A stretch of DNA of 50,382 nucleotides from Bacillus pseudomycoides (GTDB lineage Bacteria; Bacillota; Bacilli; Bacillales; Bacillaceae_G). The notes beneath the pieces are model-generated. The model saw nothing but the letters and a program-made list of their open reading frames with translations, was not told where the DNA came from and made no database searches. The stretch covers positions 1-50,382 of the forward strand of contig NZ_NUQE01000099.1 in NCBI RefSeq assembly GCF_002582035.1. Direction: 5' to 3'. This document shows, piece after piece, positions 12,042 to 22,285 of the stretch. Numbering within the stretch: the stretch's first letter is position 1; each line of letters begins with the position of its first letter. A program made the position numbers and the translations under genes.

Positions 12042-12071
12042 AGCAGAGGGATTTTTTCTCCTCTGCTTTTT
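12042..12071 (+). terminator. Terminator after yabE
   Basis: AGCAGAGG (12042-12049) pairs with CCTCTGCT (12060-12067), followed by TTTT. Confidence 0.88.
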
Positions 12072-12159
12072 AAATTGTGTTAATAGGAAAATAATAATGG
12101 AAAAGTAGGCGTTTTTTTGTTTTACTAATTAGAGATGTGAAATGAGTGTGGAGGCAGTT

Positions 12160-13587
<1,428 letters not shown>

Positions 13588-13589
<2 letters not shown>

Positions 13590-13618
13590 AAGGTAGCTCG
13601 TTCTGAGCTGCCTTTTTT
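13588..13618 (+). terminator. Terminator after rsmA
   Basis: An 11-bp stem (13589-13599 with 13605-13615, one G-T pair) is followed by TTTTTT. Confidence 0.9.
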
Positions 13619-13620
13619 GT

Positions 13621-13649
13621 CACCCTTTTTTCCATAAGTTCATAGGTTA
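13621..13649 (+). promoter_or_regulatory. Possible sigma-K promoter of yabG
   Basis: CACCC at the -35 (AC at 13622-13623), 17 bases, then CATAGGTTA (13641-13649), which fits the sigma-K pattern CATANNNTA. B. subtilis yabG is a sigma-K gene. Confidence 0.5.
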
Positions 13650-13698
13650 GAACAGAACGTAGTGAGTTATATGTCCCTATGAGTTTGGAGGTAGAAGA

Positions 13699-14562
13699 AT
13701 GGCTGTACACGTTGGAGATTTAGTGGAGAGAAAGTCTTATCAGCGCGATCTTCTTTTTCGAGTAACAGAAATAAAAGATACGATAGCAATTTTGTTTGGG
13801 GAAGAATTTCGGCTCGTAGCAGATGCACCAATAGAAGATTTAGTTCTTGTCGATCAACGGGATTATAAGAAAAAGGTAAAGCAGGAACGAGAAACATTGG
13901 AAAAGACATATCGTTTATTTCAACAAGATTACGTATTAATGAAACAGCGTAATGAATATCAATCAACAGGCGGTTATGCAAATGAAGTAAATTACTTTCA
14001 AATGCCAGGAAAAGTGCTTCACCTTGATGGAGATCCTTTATATTTAAGAAAATGTTTAGATTTATATACGAAAATCGGTGTGCCAGTACAGGGTATTCAT
14101 TGTAAAGAAACAGAGATGCACGAGAAGGTTCTAGATTTAATTGAACATGTTCGTCCTGATATTTTAGTGATTACTGGGCATGATGCCTATACAAAGTCAA
14201 AAGGGGCAATGGGAGATTTAGGAGCTTACCGTCATTCTAAGCACTTTGTACAGGCTGTACGTACAGTACGAAAGAAGTACCCCTCATTAGATCAACTTGT
14301 TATTTTTGCTGGGGCGTGTCAATCGCATTTTGAAGCTCTTATTCGAGCTGGAGCCAATTTTGCAAGTTCTCCGGCTCGTATTAATATTCATGCATTAGAT
14401 CCGGTATATGTTGTAGCAAAAGTGAGCTTTACTTCTTTTATGGAACGGGTCAATACTTGGGATGTAGTGCGTAATACAGTAACTGGTGAGAAGGGGCTAG
14501 GCGGAATTGAAACGAAAGGGATTTTGCGAACAGGATTGCCTTTTCAATACTACGACGAGTGA
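13699..14562 (+). CDS. yabG: Sporulation-specific protease YabG
   Basis: 287 residues. In B. subtilis YabG is made in the mother cell and trims spore coat and cortex-associated proteins such as SpoIVA and SafA, helping coat cross-linking. The candidate catalytic residues His161 (VITGHDAY) and Cys207 (FAGACQSHFEA) are in the conserved blocks. GGAGG precedes ATG 13699. Single-gene unit with a sigma-K-like promoter and a terminator. Confidence 0.93.
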   Translation: MAVHVGDLVERKSYQRDLLFRVTEIKDTIAILFGEEFRLVADAPIEDLVLVDQRDYKKKVKQERETLEKTYRLFQQDYVLMKQRNEYQSTGGYANEVNYFQMPGKVLHLDGDPLYLRKCLDLYTKIGVPVQGIHCKETEMHEKVLDLIEHVRPDILVITGHDAYTKSKGAMGDLGAYRHSKHFVQAVRTVRKKYPSLDQLVIFAGACQSHFEALIRAGANFASSPARINIHALDPVYVVAKVSFTSFMERVNTWDVVRNTVTGEKGLGGIETKGILRTGLPFQYYDE

Positions 14563-14588
14563 GCAAGGTAAGCATTTGCCTTGCTTTT
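14563..14588 (+). terminator. Terminator after yabG
   Basis: GCAAGG/CCTTGC stem starting right after the stop codon, followed by TTTT. Confidence 0.7.
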
Positions 14589-14701
14589 CATATGCTTGCT
14601 TTTGGGAATTTGGATAAAAAAGTATAAGAAAGTACAGACTATACATATATGATTTATATTTTTATACTTTCCATCCCAATTACAGCGAGGTGTAGCACGA
14701 T

Positions 14702-14977
14702 ATGTCAAAACGTTTAGACGAAATTAAAAGTGCATTGGACCATCATCTTGGTCAGAGGCTTATGCTAAAAGCGAATAGTGGACGAAGAAAAACGATAGAA
14801 CGATCTGGGGTGCTAGCAGAAACATACCGTTCTGTTTTTGTAGTTCAACTTGATCAACAAGAAGATACATTTCAGCGTGTTTCTTATAGTTATGCAGACG
14901 TATTAACAGAAACGGTTGAGCTTACGTTTTATGATGCGCAAGATAATGAAATCATGTTAGGGGAACAGTCTGTTTAA
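14702..14977 (+). CDS. veg: Veg protein (biofilm/germination-associated)
   Basis: 91-residue small basic protein of the Veg family; the [17 protein letters not shown] stretch and [17 protein letters not shown] are nearly identical to B. subtilis Veg. There, Veg stimulates biofilm matrix genes by antagonising SinR, and a role in germination has been reported. GCGAGGTG precedes the ATG. The upstream 110 bases hold a long imperfect inverted repeat (GTATAA with TTATAC); I could not assign the veg promoter with confidence. Confidence 0.93.
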   Translation: MSKRLDEIKSALDHHLGQRLMLKANSGRRKTIERSGVLAETYRSVFVVQLDQQEDTFQRVSYSYADVLTETVELTFYDAQDNEIMLGEQSV

Positions 14978-15010
14978 GAATAGTCTTTGTTTGATTACAT
15001 ATATTTTCCG

Positions 15011-15041
15011 GAATTGAAGAAAGTGGTAGTGTCACATACTA
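15011..15041 (+). promoter_or_regulatory. Possible sigma-G promoter of sspF
   Basis: CATACTA (15035-15041) matches the sigma-G -10 exactly. The best -35 is GAATT (15011-15015) with a 19-base spacer, one base off in sequence and slightly long. Confidence 0.45.
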
Positions 15042-15072
15042 AATGTACCGTAGCTATAAAGGGGGGCTTGCG

Positions 15073-15252
15073 TTGAGTAGACGAAGAGGAGTCATGTCAA
15101 ATCAATTTAAAGAAGAGCTTGCAAAAGAGCTTGGATTTTATGATGTCGTGCAAAAAGAAGGATGGGGCGGAATTCGTGCGAAAGATGCTGGTAACATGGT
15201 TAAGCGTGCAATTGAAATTGCAGAGCAGCAATTGATGAAACAAAACCAGTAA
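15073..15252 (+). CDS. sspF: Small acid-soluble spore protein SspF (alpha/beta-type)
   Basis: 59 residues, DNA-binding SASP that coats and protects spore [41 protein letters not shown] and EIAEQQL match SspF (the veg-adjacent SASP). The start is TTG 15073: AAAGGGGGG at 15058-15066 sits six bases upstream and the protein then has the family length. The in-frame ATG 15043 would add ten unrelated residues and lies over the promoter. Confidence 0.92.
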   Translation: MSRRRGVMSNQFKEELAKELGFYDVVQKEGWGGIRAKDAGNMVKRAIEIAEQQLMKQNQ

Positions 15253-15278
15253 CGGTAAGATACTTCTATGCTACGGTG

Positions 15279-15304
15279 GCCGAGGAGATGCTCCTCGGCT
15301 TTTT
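15279..15304 (+). terminator. Terminator after sspF
   Basis: A 9-bp GC-rich stem GCCGAGGAG/CTCCTCGGC with a 3-base loop, followed by TTTTT. Confidence 0.95.
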
Positions 15305-15437
15305 GCACGCGAAAAAGTGGTATAAGTGGTTTCATTCTTGATGCTTTTCGTTATAATTAGGGAAGTGTCATCGTTCTACTATAAATTTATGGTAAAATAA
15401 ACGATAAAAGATTGAGTACATAGAGTAGGTGAATAGA

Positions 15438-16307
15438 TTGAAGCTACTAGTTAAAGCACCAGCAAAAATTAATTTGTCGTTAGATGTACTAGGAAAAAGG
15501 CCAGACGGTTATCATGAAGTTAAAATGATTATGACAACAATTGATTTAGCGGATCGGTTAGAACTAACGGATTTATCTGAAGACCGGATTGAAATCGTGT
15601 CTCATAATCGCTATGTCCCGGACGACCAAAGAAATTTAGCTTATCAAGCGGCGAAGCTGTTAAAGGAACGATTCCAAGTAAAAAGAGGAGTATCTATTGC
15701 GATTGAAAAAACAATTCCAGTTGCAGCGGGACTGGCAGGTGGGAGCAGTGATGCGGCTGCAGCGTTACGGGGTTTGAATCAACTATGGAATCTTGGACTT
15801 ACAATTGATGAACTTGCAGAATTAGGTGCCAAAATTGGATCAGATGTATCATTTTGTGTATATGGTGGAACTGCGATTGCAACAGGCCGTGGAGAGAAGA
15901 TTGAACATATTAAGACACCGCCTTCTTTCTGGGTTATTTTAGCAAAGCCGCATATTGGTGTATCAACAGCGGACGTATATGGAAATTTACGATTAGATCG
16001 TGTAACACACCCAGATGTAGATCGTATGGTGGAAGTGATTCAAAATGGTGACTATGAAGGGATTTGTCATACAGTTGGTAATGTATTAGAAGATGTAACA
16101 TTTTCAATGCATCCTGAGGTTGCACATATTAAAGCACAGATGAAACGTTTCGGTGCAGATGCGGTCTTAATGAGTGGTAGTGGACCAACAGTTTTTGGTC
16201 TAGTTCGTCATGATTCACGCATGCATCGTATTTATAACGGATTAAAAGGATTTTGTGATCAAGTATATGCAGTACGTTTATTAGGAGAGCGAGAAACTCT
16301 TGAATAA
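15438..16307 (+). CDS. ispE: 4-diphosphocytidyl-2-C-methyl-D-erythritol kinase
   Basis: Fourth step of the MEP isoprenoid pathway: ATP-dependent phosphorylation of CDP-ME. GHMP kinase fold of 289 residues: [14 protein letters not shown] at the N-terminus, the ATP loop [17 protein letters not shown] at about 94-110, and GSGPTVFGL near the C-terminus. I prefer TTG 15438 because TAGGTGA lies just upstream and the length equals the B. subtilis protein; GTG 15429 would add three residues. Confidence 0.95.
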   Translation: MKLLVKAPAKINLSLDVLGKRPDGYHEVKMIMTTIDLADRLELTDLSEDRIEIVSHNRYVPDDQRNLAYQAAKLLKERFQVKRGVSIAIEKTIPVAAGLAGGSSDAAAALRGLNQLWNLGLTIDELAELGAKIGSDVSFCVYGGTAIATGRGEKIEHIKTPPSFWVILAKPHIGVSTADVYGNLRLDRVTHPDVDRMVEVIQNGDYEGICHTVGNVLEDVTFSMHPEVAHIKAQMKRFGADAVLMSGSGPTVFGLVRHDSRMHRIYNGLKGFCDQVYAVRLLGERETLE

Positions 16308-16361
16308 AGACGTATAATAAGTTATGATTTGTTTAAAATATTCGTAATTTGAGGTGAGAGC

Positions 16362-17210
16362 GTGAAAATTAGACGAAGTACAAGGTTGGTCGATATGACT
16401 TATTATTTGCTTCAAAATCCTCGTCAGTTAGTTTCTCTCACTTTTTTTGCTGAACGGTATCAATCTGCTAAATCTTCTATTAGTGAAGACTTAGTCATTA
16501 TTAAACAAACGTTTGAACAACAAGGAGTCGGCACATTACAAACGGTACCAGGTGCAGCAGGAGGAGTGAAATATATCCCATATATAAGTCAGGAGGAAGC
16601 AACGCAAATTATTAATGAGCTTTGTAAATTATTTGAGAATCCTGATCGCATTCTTCCGGGCGGCTATTTATATATGACGGATCTTTTAAGTAATCCACGC
16701 TACATTAATGGTGCAGGGAGACTCTTTGCTTCTGTATTTGCGAGACAGTCAATTGACGCTGTTATGACAGTTGCAACGAAAGGGATTCCTTTAGCATATG
16801 CAGTAGCCAATTACTTAGATGTCCCAGTTGTGATTGCTAGAAAAGATAATAAGGTAACAGAGGGCCCAACGGTAAGTATTAATTATGTATCAGGTTCTTC
16901 TAAGCGTATACAAACAATGACCTTAGCAAAGCGTAGTCTTCCGGAAGGCGCGAATGTATTAATTATCGATGATTTTATGAAAGCTGGCGGAACTGTACAA
17001 GGTATGATGAGTATGCTTGAGGAGTTTAATGCAAATGTAGTAGGTATTGGTGTGTTAGTGGAATCAAGTGATATTGAGGAAAGACTTGTTGATAACTTTG
17101 TTTCATTAATTCGCTTGTCTGAAGTAGATGTGAAAGAAAAGACGATTCAAGTGGAAAAAGGAAATTACTCTTTGAGTCCGTTTGCTGATATGATTGTAGA
17201 TACTGAGTGA
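16362..17210 (+). CDS. purR: Purine operon repressor PurR
   Basis: 282 residues. An N-terminal winged-helix domain (about 1-75) is joined to a phosphoribosyltransferase-like domain with the PRPP loop VLIIDDFMKAGGT near 199-211. It represses purine synthesis genes and is released by PRPP. GTG 16362 has GAGGTGAG upstream. It lies 54 bases after ispE. Unlike B. subtilis, where the next gene follows at once, 374 non-coding bases separate it from ridA. Confidence 0.96.
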   Translation: MKIRRSTRLVDMTYYLLQNPRQLVSLTFFAERYQSAKSSISEDLVIIKQTFEQQGVGTLQTVPGAAGGVKYIPYISQEEATQIINELCKLFENPDRILPGGYLYMTDLLSNPRYINGAGRLFASVFARQSIDAVMTVATKGIPLAYAVANYLDVPVVIARKDNKVTEGPTVSINYVSGSSKRIQTMTLAKRSLPEGANVLIIDDFMKAGGTVQGMMSMLEEFNANVVGIGVLVESSDIEERLVDNFVSLIRLSEVDVKEKTIQVEKGNYSLSPFADMIVDTE

Positions 17211-17212
17211 GG

Positions 17213-17297
17213 TAAAGTGAAACTTTTATTAGTAGAGGGTTTTTAGCCCTCACTGACGAAAAACTCTTACCAATCGGTTGGCAAGTAGCAGGATAAA
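17213..17297 (+). repeat. Degenerate bcr1-like repeat after purR
   Basis: Begins TAAAGTGAAAC three bases after the purR stop and ends GCAGGATAAAT. The first stem survives as GAGGG/CCCTC inside AGT/ACT flanks; the middle of the element is missing. The match is weaker than for the other copies. Confidence 0.6.
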
Positions 17298-17349
17298 TAA
17301 TCTTCTTAATAGAGTGGTTTAAAAAAGATGCTATGCGCTAGAGTAGGGA

Positions 17350-17378
17350 AAAGATAAAGCAACTGCTTTATCTTTTTT
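17350..17378 (+). terminator. Terminator downstream of purR
   Basis: A perfect 11-bp stem AAAGATAAAGC/GCTTTATCTTT with a 4-base loop, then TTTTT. Probably ends the purR transcript, leaving the repeat remnant in the 3' untranslated region. Confidence 0.9.
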
Positions 17379-17584
17379 TATAAAGTGAAGATAGTTTTTC
17401 TTTATTGATAATAAGCCCCCACCTAATTTTTTTGTTTTGGGTATTCCTGATGCATTTCAATAGATATGTTTTAGCAGACGATAGGCTCCCGATTTTTAGG
17501 GGGGTTACCGCCTGCTAAAACTACAGTTTCCCTGTTGGGATTAGTTTGCGAAAGTGGGAAAAAAATATAAAAGGGTGAAAAAGG
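17379..17584 (+). other. Structured leader upstream of ridA
   Basis: No gene. A 13-bp stem (17468-17480 with 17509-17521, one mismatch) encloses a second stem CTCCC/GGGGG. GCCCCCACCT near 17416-17425 and the sequence around 17500 resemble parts of the bcr1-like repeat, so this may be a badly decayed copy. No riboswitch class was recognised. Confidence 0.5.
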
Positions 17585-17959
17585 ATGAAAGTAGTTCAAA
17601 CAAATGAAGCACCGCAAGCGATCGGTCCATATTCACAAGGTATTATTGTAAATAATATGTTTTATAGTTCTGGACAAATTCCTTTAACGGTAACTGGTGA
17701 ACTTGTGACTGGGGATGTGAAAGAACAAACAGAGCAAGTGTTTCGAAATTTACAGGCAGTATTAACAGAAGCTGGAGCATCATTTGAAACAGTTGTAAAA
17801 ACAACTGTATTTTTAAAAGATATGAATGACTTTGATGCGGTAAATGAAGTATATGGTACATATTTTTCTGTACATAAACCAGCACGTTCTTGTGTACAGG
17901 TAGCAAAATTACCGAAAGATGTATCGGTTGAAATTGAAGTCATTGCCCTTGTGAAATAA
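17585..17959 (+). CDS. ridA: RidA-family 2-iminobutanoate/2-iminopropanoate deaminase
   Basis: 124 residues of the YjgF/YER057c/UK114 family; hydrolyses reactive enamine/imine intermediates made by PLP enzymes such as threonine dehydratase. [10 protein letters not shown] at about 12-21, the conserved Arg in [13 protein letters not shown] and the C-terminal EIEVIAL are family marks. It is the B. subtilis YabJ, found beside purR. AAAAGG and GGG precede ATG 17585. Confidence 0.95.
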   Translation: MKVVQTNEAPQAIGPYSQGIIVNNMFYSSGQIPLTVTGELVTGDVKEQTEQVFRNLQAVLTEAGASFETVVKTTVFLKDMNDFDAVNEVYGTYFSVHKPARSCVQVAKLPKDVSVEIEVIALVK

Positions 17960-18039
17960 GAATTTATAAGCGATAAAGTCTATTTATTTTCATATTCAAT
18001 TAAATTAAAAATTTTTATCTTAAAAATTTTTAAAAAATT

Positions 18040-18066
18040 GAAGGAGAAATAGAAAATTTGTGGAAT
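18040..18066 (+). promoter_or_regulatory. Sigma-H promoter of spoVG
   Basis: GAAGGAGAA (18040-18048), 11-base spacer, GTGGAAT (18060-18066) fits RNAGGAWWW-N11/12-RNNGAAT with one mismatch. About 80 bp of very AT-rich DNA lie upstream, as in the AbrB-bound B. subtilis spoVG promoter. Confidence 0.8.
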
Positions 18067-18109
18067 TTATAATATATCGCTTATTTAGAAAAAGGGTGGT
18101 GAACACAAG

Positions 18110-18403
18110 ATGGAAGTGACTGACGTAAGATTACGCCGCGTAAACACAGAAGGCCGCATGAGAGCGATTGCTTCTATTACACTAGACCATGAGTTTGTTG
18201 TTCATGATATTCGTGTAATTGATGGCAATAATGGGTTATTTGTAGCAATGCCAAGTAAACGTACTCCAGATGGAGAGTTCCGTGATATTGCTCATCCAAT
18301 TAATTCTAATACTCGTTCTAAGATTCAAGATGCGGTTTTAACTGAGTATCATCGTTTAGGCGAGTTAGAAGAAGTTGAGTTTGAAGAAGCTGGAGCTTCG
18401 TAA
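18110..18403 (+). CDS. spoVG: Septation/stage V regulator SpoVG
   Basis: 97 residues, small nucleic-acid-binding regulator found across Firmicutes. [11 protein letters not shown] at the start and [20 protein letters not shown] in the core are highly conserved. It affects septation, cortex formation and, in other species, virulence genes. The ATG follows GGGTGGTG. The sigma-H promoter and an AT-rich upstream region suggest control by sigma-H and AbrB, as known in B. subtilis. Confidence 0.97.
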   Translation: MEVTDVRLRRVNTEGRMRAIASITLDHEFVVHDIRVIDGNNGLFVAMPSKRTPDGEFRDIAHPINSNTRSKIQDAVLTEYHRLGELEEVEFEEAGAS

Positions 18404-18448
18404 AATTCGAATAAGGAGAGCTCTATAATAAGAGCTCTATAATTTTGA

Positions 18449-18484
18449 CAAACTCCTGTAAGCACTTACAGGAGTTTGTTTTTG
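18449..18484 (+). terminator. Terminator after spoVG
   Basis: A perfect 13-bp stem (18449-18461 with 18466-18478) is followed by TTTTTG. A smaller AGAGCTC hairpin precedes it. The mini-repeat begins immediately at the end of the T-tract. Confidence 0.93.
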
Positions 18485-18539
18485 TTTATCCCGCATTAAC
18501 GGGCAATAAAACCCCCACTGATGGAAGTTTCACTTTATA
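18485..18539 (-). repeat. bcr1-like repeat, 55-bp mini form, reverse orientation
   Basis: Bounded by TTTAT at 18485-18489 and 18535-18539. It keeps only the CCCG/CGGG hairpin end and the CCCCCACTGATGG-GAAGTTTCAC end; about 100 internal bases are gone. It sits on the T-tract of the spoVG terminator. Confidence 0.85.
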
Positions 18540-18660
18540 TACTTTTTTCCTCAATCTCCCCTTAAAAAGAAATAGTATAGCTTATTTCATAAAAAAAGAT
18601 ACTAAATAATAAAACATTACATAAAAGTTATGGTAAAATTTAATAGTTATGCAGTGTTTC

Positions 18661-18689
18661 TTGAAATGTATAGTTATTTAAGATAATAT
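18661..18689 (+). promoter_or_regulatory. Sigma-A promoter of glmU-prs
   Basis: TTGAAA (18661-18666), 17-bp spacer, TAATAT (18684-18689), 36 bases before the glmU ATG. Confidence 0.6.
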
Positions 18690-18725
18690 TTTTAATGGAT
18701 AAATAGGTTGCGATGGAGGGTCTAT

Positions 18726-20105
18726 ATGTCAAAAAGATTTGCAGTGATTCTTGCTGCAGGAAAAGGTACGCGTATGAAGTCAAGTCTATACAAAGTGCTT
18801 CATCCTGTATGTGGGAAACCGATGGTACAGCATGTAGTTGATCAAGTCTCTCAGCTAGAAGTGCAGAAACTTGTTACGGTTGTTGGACACGGCGCTGAAA
18901 AGGTACAAGATCAATTAGGAAGTGCAAGTGAATTTGCATTGCAAACAGAGCAGCTAGGAACAGCACACGCCGTTATGCAAGCAGCTGATGCACTGGGTAA
19001 TGAAGAAGGAACAACATTAGTAATTTGTGGTGATACGCCTCTTATTACAGCGGAAACAATGGAAGCTCTGTTAAAGCAGCATGAAGAAACAGGTGCAAAG
19101 GCAACGGTACTAACAGCCTACATTGAGGAACCTGCTGGTTATGGACGAATTGTTCGTAATGAAAATGGTAACGTTGAAAAAATCGTCGAACATAAAGATG
19201 CAAATGAAGTAGAGCGAGCTATTAAAGAAATCAATACAGGTACGTATTGTTTTGATAATAAAGCGCTATTTGCTTCTCTTTCTAAAGTTTCTAATGAAAA
19301 TGTGCAAGGGGAATATTACCTTCCAGATGTAATTGAGATTTTGAAAAATGAAGGCCATATTGTATCTGCCTATCAAACGGAGCATTTTGATGAAACGTTA
19401 GGAGTTAACGACAGAGTCGCTCTATCGCAAGCGGAAGACATTATGAAAAAACGTATTAACCGTAAACACATGGTGAATGGTGTTACAATTATTGATCCGA
19501 ACAACACGTATATTTCTGTCGATGCAAAAATCGGTAATGATACGGTTATTTATCCGGGAACAATTATTGAAGGTTATACTGTTATCGGATCAAATTGTGA
19601 AGTTGGACCGCATACAGTAATCCGTGATAGTGAAGTGGGAGATAATACAACAATTCGCCAATCTACGGTTCATGATAGTAAGATTGGTATTGATGTTGCG
19701 ATTGGGCCGTTCGCTCATATCCGCCCGCAATCTGTTATTGGTAATGAAGTACGCGTTGGAAACTTCGTAGAAATTAAAAAGACCGTTTTCGGAAACGGAA
19801 GTAAAGCTTCTCATTTAAGTTATATTGGGGATGCACAAGTTGGAGAAGGTGTAAATCTTGGTTGTGGTTCTATTACGGTAAACTACGATGGCAAGAATAA
19901 ATTTAAAACTGTGATTGGAGACGGTGTATTTATTGGTTGTAATTCAAACCTTGTTGCTCCTGTAACAGTTGGAGATGGTGCTTATGTTGCGGCGGGTTCT
20001 ACAATTACAGAAGATGTACCAGCAAAAGCATTATCAATTGCACGTACACGTCAAACAAACAAAGAAGACTATGTTGATCAATTGCTGAACAAGAAAAATT
20101 CATAA
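18726..20105 (+). CDS. glmU: Bifunctional GlcN-1-P acetyltransferase / GlcNAc-1-P uridyltransferase
   Basis: Makes UDP-GlcNAc for peptidoglycan and teichoic acid in two steps. 459 residues: an N-terminal nucleotidyltransferase domain with [11 protein letters not shown] at about 9-19, and a C-terminal left-handed beta-helix of hexapeptide repeats (about 250-455), with [20 protein letters not shown] near the acetyltransferase site. ATG 18726 has GGAGGG upstream; the longer in-frame TTG 18708 does not. 18 bases before prs. Confidence 0.97.
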   Translation: MSKRFAVILAAGKGTRMKSSLYKVLHPVCGKPMVQHVVDQVSQLEVQKLVTVVGHGAEKVQDQLGSASEFALQTEQLGTAHAVMQAADALGNEEGTTLVICGDTPLITAETMEALLKQHEETGAKATVLTAYIEEPAGYGRIVRNENGNVEKIVEHKDANEVERAIKEINTGTYCFDNKALFASLSKVSNENVQGEYYLPDVIEILKNEGHIVSAYQTEHFDETLGVNDRVALSQAEDIMKKRINRKHMVNGVTIIDPNNTYISVDAKIGNDTVIYPGTIIEGYTVIGSNCEVGPHTVIRDSEVGDNTTIRQSTVHDSKIGIDVAIGPFAHIRPQSVIGNEVRVGNFVEIKKTVFGNGSKASHLSYIGDAQVGEGVNLGCGSITVNYDGKNKFKTVIGDGVFIGCNSNLVAPVTVGDGAYVAAGSTITEDVPAKALSIARTRQTNKEDYVDQLLNKKNS

Positions 20106-20123
20106 TGCGGAGGGTTAATCTAG

Positions 20124-21077
20124 ATGTCGAATCAATATCTAAATTCTAATTTGAAAGTGTTTTCGTTAAACTCTAACAAGGCGCTCGCTGAGCAAATTGC
20201 AAAGCACATTGGAGTAGAATTAGGAAAATGTTCTGTTGCGCGTTTTAGTGATGGAGAAATTCAAATTAACATTGAAGAAAGTATTCGTGGTTGCGATGTA
20301 TTTATCATCCAATCTACAAGTTTCCCAGTAAACGAGCATATTATGGAATTGCTTATTATGATTGATGCATTAAAACGTGCATCTGCGAAAACAATTAACA
20401 TTGTTATTCCTTACTATGGCTATGCACGTCAAGATCGTAAAGCGCGTTCTCGTGAGCCAATTACAGCGAAACTTGTTGCAAACTTACTTGAAACAGCGGG
20501 TGCTACTCGTGTAATCACTCTAGACTTACATGCTCCACAAATTCAAGGATTCTTTGATATTCCAATCGACCATTTAATGGGTGTACCTATTCTTTCTGAT
20601 TACTTTGAGAAGAAAGGCCTTAAGGATATCGTAATTGTATCTCCTGACCACGGCGGTGTAACACGCGCGAGAAAAATGGCAGATCGTTTAAAAGCACCAA
20701 TCGCTATTATCGATAAACGCCGTCCGCGTCCAAACGTAGCAGAAGTAATGAATATCGTAGGTAATATCGAAGGTAAAACAGCAATTTTAATTGATGACAT
20801 CATTGATACAGCTGGTACAATTACATTAGCAGCAAATGCTCTTGTAGAGAACGGTGCTTCTGAAGTATATGCTTGCTGTACACACCCAGTTTTATCTGGT
20901 CCAGCAATTGAACGTATTCAAAATTCAAACATTAAAGAGTTAGTTGTAACAAACTCTATCGTGTTACCAGAAGAGAAGAAAATTGATAAAGTACAAGAAC
21001 TTTCTGTTGCTCCATTAATTGGAGAAGCGATTATTCGTGTTTACGAAGAAGAATCTGTAAGTGTACTATTTAATTAA
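20124..21077 (+). CDS. prs: Ribose-phosphate pyrophosphokinase
   Basis: Makes PRPP from ribose-5-phosphate and ATP, feeding purine, pyrimidine, His, Trp and NAD synthesis. 317 residues, class I form. SARFSDGE-like [13 protein letters not shown] near the start, the YARQDRKAR loop and the PRPP loop [11 protein letters not shown] at about 222-232 are all present. CGGAGGG precedes ATG 20124. It is in an operon with glmU and followed by a terminator; the ctc gene that follows prs in B. subtilis is absent. Confidence 0.98.
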   Translation: MSNQYLNSNLKVFSLNSNKALAEQIAKHIGVELGKCSVARFSDGEIQINIEESIRGCDVFIIQSTSFPVNEHIMELLIMIDALKRASAKTINIVIPYYGYARQDRKARSREPITAKLVANLLETAGATRVITLDLHAPQIQGFFDIPIDHLMGVPILSDYFEKKGLKDIVIVSPDHGGVTRARKMADRLKAPIAIIDKRRPRPNVAEVMNIVGNIEGKTAILIDDIIDTAGTITLAANALVENGASEVYACCTHPVLSGPAIERIQNSNIKELVVTNSIVLPEEKKIDKVQELSVAPLIGEAIIRVYEEESVSVLFN

Positions 21078-21089
21078 TTGGATAGAATG

Positions 21090-21118
21090 AGACGTAACCA
21101 ATTTTGGTTACGTCTTTT
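21090..21118 (+). terminator. Terminator after prs
   Basis: A 12-bp inverted repeat AGACGTAACCAA/TTGGTTACGTCT is followed by TTT. Confidence 0.85.
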
Positions 21119-21146
21119 CGTATCGAAAAAAGAAAGTGGTGTTACA

Positions 21147-21707
21147 ATGAAATTAATAGTAGGACTTGGTAACCCAGGGAGAGAATATGAATTAACAAGG
21201 CATAACATTGGGTTCATGGCTATCGATGAATTGTCTAAACGCTGGAATATCCCGTTAAATGAACAGAAATTTAAAGGATTATTTGGTGCGGGTTTTGTAA
21301 ATGGAGAGAAAGTTATTTTATTAAAGCCCCTTACATATATGAATTTATCTGGAGAAAGTATTCGTCCACTTATGGATTACTATAAAATTGATATTGAAGA
21401 TTTTGTAGTGATGTACGATGATTTAGATATTCCAGTTGGGAAATTACGTCTTCGTATGAAAGGTAGCGCCGGTGGACATAATGGTGTAAAATCAACGATT
21501 GCACATTTAGGAACACAGGAATTTCAACGTATTCGTATGGGAATCGATCGTCCTAAAAATGGGATGAAGGTAGTCGATTATGTGTTAGGCCGTTTTACAG
21601 TAGATGAGATGCCAGAGGTAGAGCAAGCAATTGAAAAAAGTGCAGATGCATGTGAAGAATGGCTGAAAACTCCATTTTTACAAGTTATGAATACTTTTAA
21701 TAATTAA
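21147..21707 (+). CDS. pth: Peptidyl-tRNA hydrolase (SpoVC)
   Basis: Releases tRNA from stalled peptidyl-tRNA. 186 residues. [23 protein letters not shown] holds the catalytic His20 and Asn10, [14 protein letters not shown] the conserved Asp, and [11 protein letters not shown] the substrate-binding Asn. I chose ATG 21147 because AAAGTGGTG is upstream and the protein then begins as in all relatives; extension to 21078 would run through the prs terminator hairpin. Confidence 0.97.
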   Translation: MKLIVGLGNPGREYELTRHNIGFMAIDELSKRWNIPLNEQKFKGLFGAGFVNGEKVILLKPLTYMNLSGESIRPLMDYYKIDIEDFVVMYDDLDIPVGKLRLRMKGSAGGHNGVKSTIAHLGTQEFQRIRMGIDRPKNGMKVVDYVLGRFTVDEMPEVEQAIEKSADACEEWLKTPFLQVMNTFNN

Positions 21708-21720
21708 CGTTTTGGAAATG

Positions 21721-21750
21721 GAATATTTTCTTATACTTATATCCATAATA
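21721..21750 (+). promoter_or_regulatory. Sigma-F/sigma-G promoter of fin
   Basis: GAATA (21721-21725), 18 bases, CATAATA (21744-21750). Both elements fit the GNATR and CATNNTA forespore consensus, 29 bases before the fin ATG. B. subtilis fin is sigma-F dependent. Confidence 0.75.
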
Positions 21751-21778
21751 GTAATAATTGTACGGCTAGGAGGAATTT

Positions 21779-22003
21779 ATGGACGGACATTATCACTGCA
21801 GGCATTGTGGATGTAAGATAGGTAGTATTACAGCGGAAAAGGTATATGGCTTTGTATTGGGTCAACTAACAGAGCAAGAGCGATTAGAAATGATTCATTT
21901 TGATGAAAACGGAAATATATATATAAAAACAATTTGTGAATCGTGTCAAAAAACGCTCGCATCCTATCCTGAGTACTATGAATATGAATTGTTCTTACAA
22001 TAA
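21779..22003 (+). CDS. fin: Anti-sigma-F factor Fin (YabK)
   Basis: 74-residue zinc-binding protein that inhibits sigma-F and helps the forespore switch to sigma-G. MDGHYHCRHCGCKIGS and TICESCQKTL carry two CxxC pairs; EYYEYELFLQ ends like family members. AGGAGG precedes ATG 21779. The TAA stop codon (22001-22003) is itself part of the ATAAA end of a mini-repeat copy. Confidence 0.93.
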   Translation: MDGHYHCRHCGCKIGSITAEKVYGFVLGQLTEQERLEMIHFDENGNIYIKTICESCQKTLASYPEYYEYELFLQ

Positions 22004-22054
22004 AGTGAAACTTCCATCAGTGGGGATCTCGCTGCCTGTGAATAGCGGGATAAA
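22000..22054 (+). repeat. bcr1-like repeat, 55-bp mini form, on the fin stop codon
   Basis: Bounded by ATAAA at 22000-22004 (containing the fin TAA stop) and 22050-22054. It reads GTGAAACTTCCATCAGTGGGG and then jumps to a GCTGCC...GCGGG end. The internal deletion joins at a GGGG run. Confidence 0.85.
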
Positions 22055-22055
22055 A

Positions 22056-22112
22056 ATGAAGTTTCTATCAGAGCATGTTTTTCCCACTGATAGTTAGTTG
22101 AACGATTAGAGT
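22056..22112 (+). repeat. Partial bcr1-like repeat (left half only)
   Basis: GAAGTTTCTATCAG...CTGATAGTTAGTTGAACGATT matches the first stem and the link of the full element. The stem is CTATCAG/CTGATAG where the full copy has CCATCAG/CTGATGG, a compensatory change. It follows the mini copy almost directly, giving a tandem arrangement. Confidence 0.65.
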
Positions 22113-22188
22113 AAACTTCTATCCTCCTTTTTTCTAAATATGGAGATGGAAGGCTTATTGCTTATAGAGGATGGGATGCAATGTTTTC

Positions 22189-22213
22189 GCTTTGGCTTGT
22201 CCAAAGCATTTTT
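22189..22213 (+). terminator. Terminator upstream of mfd
   Basis: GCTTTGG (22189-22195) pairs with CCAAAGC (22201-22207), followed by ATTTTT. Likely ends the fin transcript beyond the repeat copies. Confidence 0.7.
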
Positions 22214-22285
22214 CTGTTTTCTTTTTCCAAAATATTTGCATAAAATATAGTAGCTTGCTCTTTATGTTGAGAGGAGTTTTGAAAA

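Noticed and set aside
21078-21146. Upstream extension of pth
   Set aside because: It would translate the prs terminator hairpin, and the added residues are absent from peptidyl-tRNA hydrolases.
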